A DNA stretch of 64,000 nt from Pseudopedobacter sp038243635 (GCA_038243635.1 JBBSQW010000017.1:23206-87205); one strand, 5' to 3'; positions 53,716 through 62,987 are shown, counted from the first letter of the stretch. The notes: generated by a model not told the origin, from the sequence alone. Numbers and translations: made by a program.

Positions 53716-56700
53716 ATGAATAAAGCACTTCTGTTTTATTTTGTATTAGTTTTTTCTCTTACCGCGTCAGCACAACCCTCTTGGGAAGGGTTTACGGCCA
53801 CTGCCGATTCTCTTGATTCGGAAAAACGGTTTGGAGAATCTTTAAAATACCGAAAAAAATCTTTAGAGTCGGCTAAAAAATCACCGGAACATATACGGAA
53901 AATGTTGAATGGCTTATATTTATTTAGCCAAGCCGAATATAATTTTACTCAAACCAAAGATTCTAATGCGAAGGCATATATTTTGATGCAAAATGCGGCT
54001 GACTCTCTAAAAAAAGCAAATATAGCTGCAGTAAGAATGAGCAAAGTTTACCGCAGAATGGCGGAAAATGCTTTCGACTATATGCATAAATTGCAAGATG
54101 CTGAAAAATATATAGAATTAGCCCTCGAGTATTTAGATAAAGACAGCAAAAAAGACATCGTAAATTTAATAGAAATGATGCAGTTCTCGGGATATCTTAA
54201 AATTATATCTCGAAGTTACGAAAAGGGCATTAACATTACTGAAAAAGGCATTGAATTATTTGATAAGCAAAACATAAAGGATCATAAACTAAAAGCGAAA
54301 CTCTACTATAATTTAGCATTGGTGCATAATGTGCAATTTTTAGACATCCCCCAAAAAGAATATCAATATACTCTTGAGTCTAAAAAAATCCTATCTAAAA
54401 TGGATAATCCTGATATAGAACTACTTGTTCTTTCGTATAGACGGTTGGCGCTTTTTGAAAAGGATTATAGAAATTTCCGACAAGCCAAAGGGTATATAAA
54501 CAGAGCAATGACTTTGTATGAAAAGCACAAGGATAATTTAAGAGCGCAGCTAGGCTTTAAACTTGAACTTGCTTTGTACCGGGCTATTGTTGTTATTCTG
54601 GCAGAGAGTGGAGATGAAAAACAAATGCTGAACCACTTTAAAAAAGCGGAGTATATTGTGCAAAACAACCAGCTAGATGAGGTAGAAAAAGGTTCGTACA
54701 AAGGGATATTAAATGCGATAACGACTTACTATTTAGATGTAAACCCCAATTTATATACTGCCAAAAAATACAATGATAAAGCCTTAGCCGTTCACCTCGA
54801 TTCCAGCAAAGCTACTTATTCTTTGGAGTCGTATAATCAAGCAACTAAAATTAACAAGATTGCACTTGCCTATGCAAGAAAAGATTATCAAAAAACAATG
54901 GCGTTGATCTCTCATGCAGAAAAAACATCTGGAAACCACACAGATAAGTTGCTTCTAGAACTAAAAGCCAAATGCTTGCTTACTCTGGGCAAAACTAAAG
55001 AAGCAAACGGGGTTATCAGTAAACTATTGGTGCTTTTTAATAATAAGAACCAGGGTTTTGATTTTTCCGAGAGTAACTCAAAAAATTTTGCTCATGGTCA
55101 TATCATTTCAGATGCAAAAATCATAACACATTTAGCTGAATCCTTTCGAGCGCATTATAGAAGACATTCTACGGAAGAAGAAAAACTCTATTGGATGGCC
55201 TTGGTGCAAATGAACAGTAATATTGGCAGCACACCATTAAATAAAGAGCTAAAGAGCACCTTCGATAAAATAATTTCGGGCCTTATGAATGCCGCTGTGG
55301 TGCGTGGCTTTTCTACTGAAGAAAACAATAAACTGCTCTCTTTTATAGAGACCCTTACGTCACAAGAATTAATCAATAATTTTTTATTAAAAAGAGAAAT
55401 AGCAGGAAACACACAACTTTATAAACTTGTAGAAAAAGAACAATATGTACGTTCTTACATCACCTTCTTAAAAAAAGAATATCAAAAGTCCAAAGACGAA
55501 AATTACAAACAACAGCTTTTTGAAAAGGAATTGGAGCTTAAAAAAGTCAACGAACAACTTAGTGCTCAATATAAGCAGAGCAAGCTGTTTGCTGTTCCTA
55601 AAGTTGACATCTCCACCCTCACTGGCAAAAACATTATAAAATTTAAAGTTAGCGGTAATGACTTGTTCAAAGCAAGGCTTTATAATGGAAAATTAACCTA
55701 TCAAAAAATAGCCAATTATCCTGTATTAAAACTGGAGATAGAAAATTATCTTATTCATATAAACAACTTAGAAACCCCAATAAGTACGCTAAAAAAACAA
55801 GGAGAAGCCCTCTATAAAAAACTCTTTACAGACGATTTCAATACAAGAGCTCCAACGGTTATTATTCCCGACGACATTCTGCATTATTTGCCTTTTGAGC
55901 TTTTGGTGAAAAACAACACATACTTAATAGAAAACCATATCATTTCGTATGCGTCTAATTTTTACTTTTTAAATACCAAGGACGTAACAAGCACCAGCGA
56001 CAAGCGCAAAAAGGTTGCTTTTTTTGCTCCGGAATACCTAGGTAATAAGCAAGAAAGCCAACTTGCTGTTCGCGGTGAACCTTACTCTCTATTGTGGGCG
56101 AAAGAAGAAGTGAACCAAATTGCAAAATTTGTCCCTGGAGAAGTGTATATGGGAAATTTAGCTTCAAAGACTAAATTCAAGAGTTTAGAAAGTGATATAT
56201 CAGTTTTGCATCTTGCCATGCACTCCAGTTTGAATGATGAGGACCCGGAACTAAGCAGCCTAATATTTTCAAATTCTGAACAGGATTATGAAATGTATAT
56301 TTCAGAATTATACGGGCTAAATTTTAATGCGGATTTGGCAGTTCTAAGTGCTTGTAAAACCGGAGTAGGTGGTTTTAAAGATGGAGGAAGTTTAGTTTCG
56401 ATGCACCACGCATTTACTGCAGCAGGGATTCCCGCTACCATAGCTAGTCTTTGGAATGCTCCTGATCAGTCAACCCAAAAAATAATGATTGCTTTTTATA
56501 GAAATTTGCAAAAAGGCCAAGATAAAGCAAACGCATTGCAACAAGCTAAATTAAGTTATCTTAAAAACACAAAAGACAAAAATCTCCAACATCCGTTCTA
56601 TTGGGCAGGATTTGTACTCTCCGGAGACGAATCGCCTGTACAATTGACAGCGAATTCTTTTTGGGATAAATATACAATTATCTTCATTTTATTATTTGTT

Positions 56701-56769
56701 GCTATAGCGATAGGTGCTGTGTTTTTTATAAAAAAGGGGAAAAACAAACAGATGCTGAGAAATTTTTGA
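53716..56769 (+). CDS. periplasmic TPR-CHAT protease
   Basis: This 1017-residue protein has a signal peptide (MNKALLFYFVLVFSLTASAQ). Helical TPR-like repeats run to about 600 (AEKYIELALEYLDKDSKKDI, YRRLALFEKDYRNFRQAKGY and others) and are followed by a charged coiled coil. A CHAT (caspase-like) domain at ~700-970 has its pair in LHLAMHSSLND (catalytic His836 by family) and LSACKTGVGG (catalytic Cys880). VSMHHAFTAAGIPATIASLW and HPFYWAGFVLSGDE follow. A C-terminal membrane helix (about 983-1002) and a basic tail end the protein. Signal plus C-terminal anchor place the protease in the periplasm, unlike cytoplasmic CRISPR-type TPR-CHAT. The substrate is unknown. It follows a sigma/TPR pair. Confidence 0.85.
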   Translation: MNKALLFYFVLVFSLTASAQPSWEGFTATADSLDSEKRFGESLKYRKKSLESAKKSPEHIRKMLNGLYLFSQAEYNFTQTKDSNAKAYILMQNAADSLKKANIAAVRMSKVYRRMAENAFDYMHKLQDAEKYIELALEYLDKDSKKDIVNLIEMMQFSGYLKIISRSYEKGINITEKGIELFDKQNIKDHKLKAKLYYNLALVHNVQFLDIPQKEYQYTLESKKILSKMDNPDIELLVLSYRRLALFEKDYRNFRQAKGYINRAMTLYEKHKDNLRAQLGFKLELALYRAIVVILAESGDEKQMLNHFKKAEYIVQNNQLDEVEKGSYKGILNAITTYYLDVNPNLYTAKKYNDKALAVHLDSSKATYSLESYNQATKINKIALAYARKDYQKTMALISHAEKTSGNHTDKLLLELKAKCLLTLGKTKEANGVISKLLVLFNNKNQGFDFSESNSKNFAHGHIISDAKIITHLAESFRAHYRRHSTEEEKLYWMALVQMNSNIGSTPLNKELKSTFDKIISGLMNAAVVRGFSTEENNKLLSFIETLTSQELINNFLLKREIAGNTQLYKLVEKEQYVRSYITFLKKEYQKSKDENYKQQLFEKELELKKVNEQLSAQYKQSKLFAVPKVDISTLTGKNIIKFKVSGNDLFKARLYNGKLTYQKIANYPVLKLEIENYLIHINNLETPISTLKKQGEALYKKLFTDDFNTRAPTVIIPDDILHYLPFELLVKNNTYLIENHIISYASNFYFLNTKDVTSTSDKRKKVAFFAPEYLGNKQESQLAVRGEPYSLLWAKEEVNQIAKFVPGEVYMGNLASKTKFKSLESDISVLHLAMHSSLNDEDPELSSLIFSNSEQDYEMYISELYGLNFNADLAVLSACKTGVGGFKDGGSLVSMHHAFTAAGIPATIASLWNAPDQSTQKIMIAFYRNLQKGQDKANALQQAKLSYLKNTKDKNLQHPFYWAGFVLSGDESPVQLTANSFWDKYTIIFILLFVAIAIGAVFFIKKGKNKQMLRNF

Positions 56770-56931
56770 AATTTCAGTCAGGTGTTTCGCATAATGATGA
56801 TTTTGATGAATAATAATCTCTAGATGCGTCCAACTCACACTGGAAGCCAATATTTATGTTTGCCAGTTAAGTTGTTTAAAACACAGGATCTTCTGGGAAA
56901 AACCCCACGCTGACAGAATATCAAAAAATTT

Positions 56932-57504
56932 TTACTTATCCCTTGCTTGCGTTCTAAAAGTGGCATCTACGAAAATGCTATCGATTGAATTTTCTTTATT
57001 ATATAAATATCCCTTAATTTTGCCAACTAATGAAGGCACCTTTAGTTCTTTATAAACCAAACTGTCAATAACTATACTAATTGAATTCTTGTTTTTTACA
57101 GTGGTGTAAAACCGTGTATCAATTTTATTTCCAAAAGTTTCTGAAGTATAAAGAGCAATCTCATCATAATTGGTTTGTTGCTCGCTTTGATACGGCTGAA
57201 AAAGTTGAAACGAGTTTTTTTCGTAGATCTTATTTAGGCTTACCGCTAACCGTTGATAAATTTCAAAGTTTTCAAATCCATTGTTACTTTTGGTTCTATA
57301 TTCGAATTCAAACTTATAATTTCCATTTTTAAAAATAATAGTTTTTATCACATCTCTATAATTATCATTAATTAAATAATAGCCATGTCTGCCTAAATTT
57401 CCGTCAAACCTACCGTCCTCTACTTTAATTATAGTCTCATTTTGTTTTGAACATCCCGTAAACAGAATTATTAATATAAATGTTAATATTGAGGTGTTTT
57501 TCAT
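56932..57504 (-). CDS. lipoprotein of unknown function
   Basis: This 190-residue protein has a lipoprotein signal (MKNTSILTFILIILFTGCSK, lipobox FTGC). The mature part is beta-rich: VEDGRFDGNLGRHGYYLIND, IIFKNGNYKFEFEYRTKSN, EIALYTSETFGNKIDTRF, and a terminal SIFVDATFRTQARDK. No family was recognised; an immunity-like or lipocalin-like small surface protein is possible. It is convergent with the CHAT gene. Confidence 0.7.
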   Translation of the reverse strand: MKNTSILTFILIILFTGCSKQNETIIKVEDGRFDGNLGRHGYYLINDNYRDVIKTIIFKNGNYKFEFEYRTKSNNGFENFEIYQRLAVSLNKIYEKNSFQLFQPYQSEQQTNYDEIALYTSETFGNKIDTRFYTTVKNKNSISIVIDSLVYKELKVPSLVGKIKGYLYNKENSIDSIFVDATFRTQARDK

Positions 57505-57639
57505 GAATTAATTGTTGAATAAAGTTCGCTGCTTTCTTTTAAACCTCAGTGACCTTAAATTTAAGTTTTGTTTGTTGTTAGATTGAGACTTGTCTAACGT
57601 TTACGTTAAAAGCAAAATGGATATTAAAAAACTCCAACG

Positions 57640-57936
57640 CTAGAAAGTTAGTCCAATTGTTATAGGAACACTCGAAAGGTTCAAATTCGAATAACCTGTA
57701 TTGTCACGTTTGCCATTATTTACAATTTGAAAATTGTATCCGCTTTTAATGTTTAGCTTGGTTTTTTTACCAATCGGAAATGCATAACCAACTCCTAATC
57801 CCGAATTAAATCCTGTTTCAAAAATTTTGAATAGTTTAACAGCGTAACCAAAATGAGCTATAGTGAATAAGCCATTTTGCGTAGCTTTAAGATAGTAAGA
57901 GCCATTTACGTTTACCGGTAAGGTATTGTAATAGTC
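57640..57936 (-). pseudogene. C-terminal fragment of an outer-membrane barrel protein
   Basis: Ninety-nine codons without a start read DYYNTLPVNVNGSYYLKATQ ... SGLGVGYAFPIGKKTKLNIK ... LSSVPITIGLTF, ending in Phe as outer-membrane barrels do. Its 5' end overlaps, in another frame, the 3' end of the truncated lipoprotein gene at 57912. I read the junction as a deletion that joined two unrelated surface genes. Confidence 0.6.
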
Positions 57937-58316
57937 TCAGCAATGATATCCAAAGCATCTAATACTTTAATAATCAGTTTATAATTATGGTTAATTAAAA
58001 CTGGAAAATTGCGCTGCGATGCGCTGTAAATACCTAAGCTATTATTTGAAACCAAATCAATTGATTGGTTTGTTTCCAAATCAATTATTCTAACATTTTG
58101 TATTTTCGTTAGCGCAGTTGCATTAGATTTAATGACCTCGCCTACATTGGTTATCGATTTTATAGTTATAAAAACACTATCCGCTGGGGCAATAAATCCA
58201 AAAACCGCAAACTCAAATTTTGCTTTCGAGTTTGGGTTTATGGCTACCTCTTCAAAATGTGAACATGAGGTGGTAAAAAGACAAATTAAAAATAAAGTGA
58301 ATTTAATTTTTTTCAC
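57912..58316 (-). CDS. DUF4249-like lipoprotein, probably truncated
   Basis: This 134-residue protein has a lipoprotein signal (LFTTSC). The mature part (KFEFAVFGFIAPADSVFITI, RIIDLETNQSIDLVSNN, NYKLIIKVLDALDIIAETIT) resembles only the first domain of DUF4249 lipoproteins, which are near 270-400 residues. It stops at IPYR just where the barrel fragment begins in another frame. It may be expressed as a short lipoprotein or be a remnant. Confidence 0.6.
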   Translation of the reverse strand: MKKIKFTLFLICLFTTSCSHFEEVAINPNSKAKFEFAVFGFIAPADSVFITIKSITNVGEVIKSNATALTKIQNVRIIDLETNQSIDLVSNNSLGIYSASQRNFPVLINHNYKLIIKVLDALDIIAETITIPYR

Positions 58317-58505
58317 AGGGTAGGTAAATAATCTTTTGGGAATTTAATAATACTCAAAGTGTTTTTCGGTGTAAACTTACAAACAAATATGATATTTAAA
58401 TTTATGGTATATCATGGAGTTGATAGTCAAGTTCTGCACCGGTAGGTTTAACATCAGAAAAATGAAACCCGTTTGCATTAAACAATTGTTTAAAAACCCT
58501 TAAGT

Positions 58506-58544
58506 AAAGAGTTTTGTGCAAAAGGATGTTGCGCAAAACTCTTT
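58506..58544. other. strong hairpin between minus-strand surface genes
   Basis: AAAGAGTTTTGTGCAA and TTGCGCAAAACTCTTT pair over 16 bases (one G-T) around seven bases, 22 bases after the stop of the barrel gene at 58567. It could be its terminator, although no T run follows on that strand. Confidence 0.6.
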
Positions 58545-58566
58545 AAAAGTAAAAAATAACGGCGAG

Positions 58567-59148
58567 TTAAAACAATAAGCCTGCTTTAAAAGCGAAGCTT
58601 GGTATTCTTTGCCGGTCTCGTGGCGTAGTTTTAATTTCTTGTTCCTGATATCCAGCACTTACCAAAATTGCTGTTTTCCATGAGGGCATAAACTTTATTC
58701 CTATACCTCCACCTCCAGATAAACCTTCCTGAAAGGCGGGGTCAATTTTAACTGCTTTACCTAAGTTTCCATAGGCATACCACGTATTATCTTGATTTTT
58801 AAAATAGTACCTTACATCCCCAAACAGTTGAAACGTATTATAGAACGCTCCATTTTTTATTTGAAATCCGTCCAGACCTAAACCCACTCCGAGTGATAGA
58901 TGGTTGGTTATAAATAGACCATTTATGTTTCTAAGACTAATTGTATTCACAGTAGCATAGGTCCTGCTAAATTCATTAGGCCCTGTTTGGATTGTTCTGT
59001 CATTTAACCCAGCATAGTAGCCCAGTTCTGTAATATTGAAGTAACCTTTTTCCTGTTTCGTTAATGGGTTATTCTCTTGTGCATTTGAGAGTAAAGTGAA
59101 AAAAATGCTAAAAATGACTAGAGAAATTATATCCTTATTTTTTGACAT
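58567..59148 (-). CDS. outer-membrane beta-barrel protein
   Basis: This 193-residue protein has a signal peptide (ending LLSNAQ). Eight short strands follow (YFNITELGYYAGLNDRTIQT, HLSLGVGLGLDGFQ, TFQLFGDVRYYF, TAILVSAGYQEQE), and the terminal FAFKAGLLF ends in Phe. Size and pattern fit a small outer-membrane barrel of unknown role. It is followed upstream by a broken small lipoprotein gene on the same strand, 10 bases away. Confidence 0.8.
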   Translation of the reverse strand: MSKNKDIISLVIFSIFFTLLSNAQENNPLTKQEKGYFNITELGYYAGLNDRTIQTGPNEFSRTYATVNTISLRNINGLFITNHLSLGVGLGLDGFQIKNGAFYNTFQLFGDVRYYFKNQDNTWYAYGNLGKAVKIDPAFQEGLSGGGGIGIKFMPSWKTAILVSAGYQEQEIKTTPRDRQRIPSFAFKAGLLF

Positions 59149-59158
59149 CGTATTGAAT

Positions 59159-59376
59159 TTAAAGATTTACTAATAATCTAATACCTAACCATCTGCCATT
59201 GTGTTTTACAGTTCCAAAAACGTCGGCTTCATTTATTTTGTAAGAAGTGCTCAACCCTGAAACGTTTTTGTCGGTAAAGTTTAGATCTTTTTTACAGCCA
59301 TACACTGAAGCGAGAATACCAATTCCCGAAATAAGCAGTTTGAAGTTCGAAGGCCAATTTTTTGCAGTTTTTTCAT
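59159..59376 (-). pseudogene. small lipoprotein gene with a frameshift in an A run
   Basis: ATG 59376 is followed by six A (plus-strand T run 59368-59373) and runs out of frame. With seven A it would read MKKTAKNWPSNFKLLISGIG, then ILASVYGC (lipobox), then a 45-residue tail with GTVKHNGRWLGIRLLVN before TAA at 59159. It stands directly upstream of the barrel gene, 10 bases away. Confidence 0.55.
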
Positions 59377-59516
59377 AGGATTTTTTTTAAAATTTCGCCA
59401 AATGTAACTGAATTTTACAAATCTCAAATATTCAAATTCATTTTATTTTTTAAAATTCATTCTCTGTATTTCTCACACAATTCCCCTCTAAATTTTACTT
59501 ATTGTACTGATTACAC

Positions 59517-59524
59517 TATATTTG
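59517..59524 (+). promoter_or_regulatory. -7 element for the nuo operon
   Basis: TATATTTG fits TAnnTTTG and ends 18 bases before the nuoA ATG. The -33 is not clear; TTTTACTT about 20 bases upstream is the only candidate. Confidence 0.45.
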
Positions 59525-59542
59525 TAGCATTCAATCAAAAAC

Positions 59543-59917
59543 ATGGAAACAGTTAGTACTCCCATTAATTTTTTGCCCATCATTATTCAGTTAGCAGTTG
59601 CTTTGGGCTTTGTTACTTTAACAATGGTTTTAACCCACATGATTGGGCCAAAACGTAAAACTACTGATGTTAAATTAACAGCCTTTGAATCAGGTATAGA
59701 AGTAATTGGTAATGCCCGTCAACCCTTCTCAGTAAAGTATTTTGTGGTAGCGATCATCTTTGTTTTGTTTGATATTGAAGTAATTTTTATGTACCCATGG
59801 GCTGTAAACTTTAGGTGGTTGGGATTAAACGGACTCATTGAAATGTTTATTTTTATGGGAACGCTGCTTTTAGGTTTCATATATGTGATCAAAAAAGACG
59901 CCCTTAAGTGGGATTAA
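59543..59917 (+). CDS. nuoA: NADH-quinone oxidoreductase subunit A
   Basis: This 124-residue membrane protein has three helices (IIIQLAVALGFVTLTMVL, YFVVAIIFVLFDIEVIFMYP, LIEMFIFMGTLLLGFIYVI). It carries the conserved loop KLTAFESGIEVIGNARQPFSVKYF and FDIEVIFMYPWA, the NuoA/ND3 signature. It is part of the membrane arm of complex I near the quinone site. It is the first gene of the operon. Confidence 0.96.
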   Translation: METVSTPINFLPIIIQLAVALGFVTLTMVLTHMIGPKRKTTDVKLTAFESGIEVIGNARQPFSVKYFVVAIIFVLFDIEVIFMYPWAVNFRWLGLNGLIEMFIFMGTLLLGFIYVIKKDALKWD

Positions 59918-60033
59918 AGTAGAACAATTCTAAATAAAGGCAATCGGCTTTTTAGAATAATAAACTTGATAAATTTGGGACTTATTTCAAAAACTAAGTC
60001 CATTTTGGATTGTTTAGGAAAGAAATATATATT

Positions 60034-60576
60034 ATGAGTGATATAAAATTAGTTGAGGCGCCGGCAGGGATACAAGGAGAAGGCTTTTTTGCTACTTCTT
60101 TAGAAAAAGTGATTGGGATGGCAAGAGCAAACTCTTTATGGCCACTTCCTTTTGCAACCTCTTGTTGCGGAATTGAATATATGGCAACAATGGGCTCGCA
60201 TTATGATATTTCCCGTTTCGGAGCAGAACGTCCTTCGTTTTCTCCTCGTCAGGCAGATTTATTGATGGTAATGGGAACTATTGCTAAAAAAATGGCACCG
60301 GTTTTAAAACAAGTGTATATCCAAATGGCAGAGCCTCGTTGGGTTATCGCTGTTGGGGCTTGTGCGTGTAGCGGCGGTATTTTCGATAGTTATTCTGTTT
60401 TACAGGGAATTGATGAAATTATTCCCGTAGACGTTTACGTACCGGGTTGCCCACCACGTCCAGAAGGTATTTTAGACGGGTTTACCAAAATACAAGATTT
60501 AGTAAGGGTAGAGTCTTTACGTAGAAGAAACTCTGAAGAATACACAGCATTATTAGCACAATACGGAATCCAGTAA
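60034..60576 (+). CDS. nuoB: NADH-quinone oxidoreductase subunit B
   Basis: ATG 60034 gives MSDIKLVEAPAGIQGEGFFA (180 residues); the open frame from 60010 has no better start. Cluster N2 ligands are seen in ATSCCGIEYMA, GACACSGGIF and VPGCPPRPE. It holds the last iron-sulfur cluster, which hands electrons to quinone. The 116-base gap after nuoA contains an inverted repeat (ATTCTAAA near 59933, TTTAGAAT near 59957). Confidence 0.96.
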   Translation: MSDIKLVEAPAGIQGEGFFATSLEKVIGMARANSLWPLPFATSCCGIEYMATMGSHYDISRFGAERPSFSPRQADLLMVMGTIAKKMAPVLKQVYIQMAEPRWVIAVGACACSGGIFDSYSVLQGIDEIIPVDVYVPGCPPRPEGILDGFTKIQDLVRVESLRRRNSEEYTALLAQYGIQ

Positions 60577-61080
60577 ATGGGAAAAATAGCTAATCAAGAT
60601 ATTACAGATAAACTTACCGCTCAGTTTGGAGATAAATATACATCGCCAACGGAGCCTTTTGGTTTATTAACTTTTGAAACAACTGCCGATGTTATTGCCG
60701 AAATGTTGGCTTTCTTAAAAAACGATGATGATTTAAAATTCATCTATTTAACAGATATTACTGCGGTTCATTTTCCAGATGAAACCAACGCACTTTGTGT
60801 AGTTTATCATTTGCACAGTTTAACAAATAATGTTAGGGTGCGTATCAAAGTTTCTATCCCAGTTTCAAACCCAAAAATCCCTACTGCAACTACCTTATGG
60901 GAAGGTGCAAATTGGATGGAGCGTGAAACTTTTGACTTTTTCGGAATTCAATTCACAGGGCATCCAAACTTAGTAAGGATATTAAATGTGGATGATATGA
61001 CGGTGTTTCCGATGAGAAAAGAGTTTGCATTAGAAGACCCGAACAGAGTAGATAAAAAAGATTTTTTCTTTGGACGTTAA
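60577..61080 (+). CDS. nuoC: NADH-quinone oxidoreductase subunit C
   Basis: This 167-residue protein has the 30-kDa subunit signature: WEGANWMERETFDFFGIQFTGHPNLVRIL followed by MTVFPMRKEF (broken here by the linker to ILNVDDM). It forms part of the connecting module of complex I with NuoD. It starts directly after the nuoB stop with no gap. NuoC and NuoD are separate here, unlike the fused form in E. coli. Confidence 0.95.
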   Translation: MGKIANQDITDKLTAQFGDKYTSPTEPFGLLTFETTADVIAEMLAFLKNDDDLKFIYLTDITAVHFPDETNALCVVYHLHSLTNNVRVRIKVSIPVSNPKIPTATTLWEGANWMERETFDFFGIQFTGHPNLVRILNVDDMTVFPMRKEFALEDPNRVDKKDFFFGR

Positions 61081-61089
61081 GTAAAATAA

Positions 61090-62325
61090 ATGAGCAATTT
61101 TATAACAGAAATAACGCCTAACAGACCAGTTTATGTAGATAACGACCCACAAAGTGAGTTTACTACGTTAAACTTGGGGCCAACCCACCCTGCAACACAC
61201 GGAGTTTTCCAAAATGTTTTGCAAATGGATGGCGAGCGTATTGTTAGCGGAGTTTCTACCATTGGGTATATTCACAGAGCTTTTGAAAAAATCGCTGAAC
61301 ACCGTCCATTTTATCAAATTACCACGCTTACCGACAGGATGAACTATTGCTCGTCCCCTATTAACAATATGGGCTGGCACATGACGGTAGAAAAACTTTT
61401 AGATATCGAAATTCCAAAAAGAGTAGATTATTTAAGAGTGATTGTAATGGAATTGAGTCGCATTACCGATCATTTGATTTGTAATGGTATTTTAGGTGTT
61501 GATACAGGTGCTTTCTCTGGCTTTCTTTATTTAATGGAGGAACGCGAGCACATTTACGAAATTTTTGAAGAAATATGCGGTGCTCGTTTAACAACGAACA
61601 TTGGTAGAATTGGGGGTTTTGAAAGAGATTTCAACGATATCGCTTTTGCGAAGTTGAATGTTTTCTTAGAAAAGTTTCCACCGATATTAAGAGAATTTGA
61701 AGCTTTATTCAACAGAAATAGAATTTTTATAGAACGTACATCAGGTGTTGGTGCGGTAACTCCAGAAGTTGCTTTAAATTACAGCTGGAGCGGACCAATT
61801 TTAAGAGCAACAGGTGTGGATTATGATGTTCGTGTAAATGAACCTTATTCTTCTTACCAAGATTTTGATTTTGAGATTCCCGTAGGAACAACTGGAGATG
61901 TTTATGACCGTTTCATCGTGAGAAACGAAGAGATGTGGCAGAGCTTAAGAATTATTGAGCAGGCTTTAGAAAAACTAAAAGGCGAACCAAAAGGAATTTT
62001 CCATGCGGATGTTCCTGAGTTTTATTTGCCTCCAAAAGAGCAAGTTTACAACAATATGGAAGCTTTAATCTATCACTTTAAAATTGTGATGGGCGAAGTG
62101 GATACTCCAAAAACAGAAGTTTATCATGCTGTTGAAGGTGGAAACGGAGAGTTGGGTTTTTATTTAGTTAATGATGGAGGCAGAACGCCTTACCGTTTAC
62201 ACTTCCGTAGACCAAGTTTTATAAACTACCAGATGTATGCGCCAATGAGTGGCGGAATGTTATTGTCTGATGCCATTATTAATATGTCTAGTTTAAACGT
62301 AATAGCAGGAGAGTTAGATGCTTAG
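61090..62325 (+). CDS. nuoD: NADH-quinone oxidoreductase subunit D
   Basis: This 411-residue protein matches the 49-kDa subunit: LNLGPTHPATHGVFQNVLQM with the quinone-site His in THPATHG, TIGYIHRAFEK, DRMNYCSSPINNMG, and the C-terminal RRPSFINYQMYAPMSGGMLL near its end. It forms the quinone-binding cavity with NuoB. The gene follows nuoC by nine bases and overlaps nuoE by eight. Confidence 0.97.
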   Translation: MSNFITEITPNRPVYVDNDPQSEFTTLNLGPTHPATHGVFQNVLQMDGERIVSGVSTIGYIHRAFEKIAEHRPFYQITTLTDRMNYCSSPINNMGWHMTVEKLLDIEIPKRVDYLRVIVMELSRITDHLICNGILGVDTGAFSGFLYLMEEREHIYEIFEEICGARLTTNIGRIGGFERDFNDIAFAKLNVFLEKFPPILREFEALFNRNRIFIERTSGVGAVTPEVALNYSWSGPILRATGVDYDVRVNEPYSSYQDFDFEIPVGTTGDVYDRFIVRNEEMWQSLRIIEQALEKLKGEPKGIFHADVPEFYLPPKEQVYNNMEALIYHFKIVMGEVDTPKTEVYHAVEGGNGELGFYLVNDGGRTPYRLHFRRPSFINYQMYAPMSGGMLLSDAIINMSSLNVIAGELDA

Positions 62326-62830
62326 AGTAGAAGATACAGAAGCAGTAGAGTTTTCTGCTGAGTTATTAGATAAGTGTAAAGAAATAATCACTCGTTACCC
62401 AGAAGGAAAAGAGAAATCAGCTTTGTTGCCAATTTTGCATGAAGTACAAGCTGTTTTTGGTTGGTTGAGCGTAAACGTAATGGAAAAAGTAGCCGAAATC
62501 TTAAATATCAAAGATATTGAGGTTTTCGAAGTTGCCACTTTTTACACGCAGTACTTTTTAAAACCACAAGGCAAATATGTTTTAGAAGTTTGCCGTACCG
62601 GACCTTGTTGCTTGGTTGGTGCAGAAAAATTGATGGATTACATTGGTGAAAAGTTAGGAGTAAAAGAAAATGAAGCTACCGCAGACGGTTTATTTAGCTA
62701 TCGCGGTGTTGAATGTTTAGCTGCTTGCGGTTATGCACCAGTTTTACAGATTGGTCCAGAATATACTTTTTACGAAAATTTAACGCCAGAATCGGTGGAT
62801 AAGTTGATTGAGGAACTGAAGAGTAAGTAG
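62318..62830 (+). CDS. nuoE: NADH-quinone oxidoreductase subunit E
   Basis: This 170-residue protein has the thioredoxin-like 24-kDa subunit fold. The four [2Fe-2S] ligands are in CRTGPCC (first and later Cys) and ECLAACGYAP. It is part of the NADH-input module with NuoF. It overlaps nuoD by eight bases. A 157-base repeat-rich gap separates it from nuoF. Confidence 0.95.
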   Translation: MLRVEDTEAVEFSAELLDKCKEIITRYPEGKEKSALLPILHEVQAVFGWLSVNVMEKVAEILNIKDIEVFEVATFYTQYFLKPQGKYVLEVCRTGPCCLVGAEKLMDYIGEKLGVKENEATADGLFSYRGVECLAACGYAPVLQIGPEYTFYENLTPESVDKLIEELKSK

Positions 62831-62987
62831 TATTGAGTATAGAGATTTGAGTATTGAGAGCTTAGCAAGCGATTTAAATCAGATTAGAAAAATAAAATAA
62901 ATAATAAGACAAAAAGAAGTAAGGTTTAGAAGAGCGGACCGAAAAGGTCTCAATTCTCAATATTAACTTCTCACATCTAAAAAAAGA
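62829..62987. repeat. short repeats between nuoE and nuoF
   Basis: AGTATTGAGTA-type words occur at 62829-62839 and 62850-62860, and TCAATTCTCAATATTAACTT occurs near 62950. The same word in reverse orientation lies in the sdhA-sdhB gap. No gene is seen in this gap. Confidence 0.6.
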
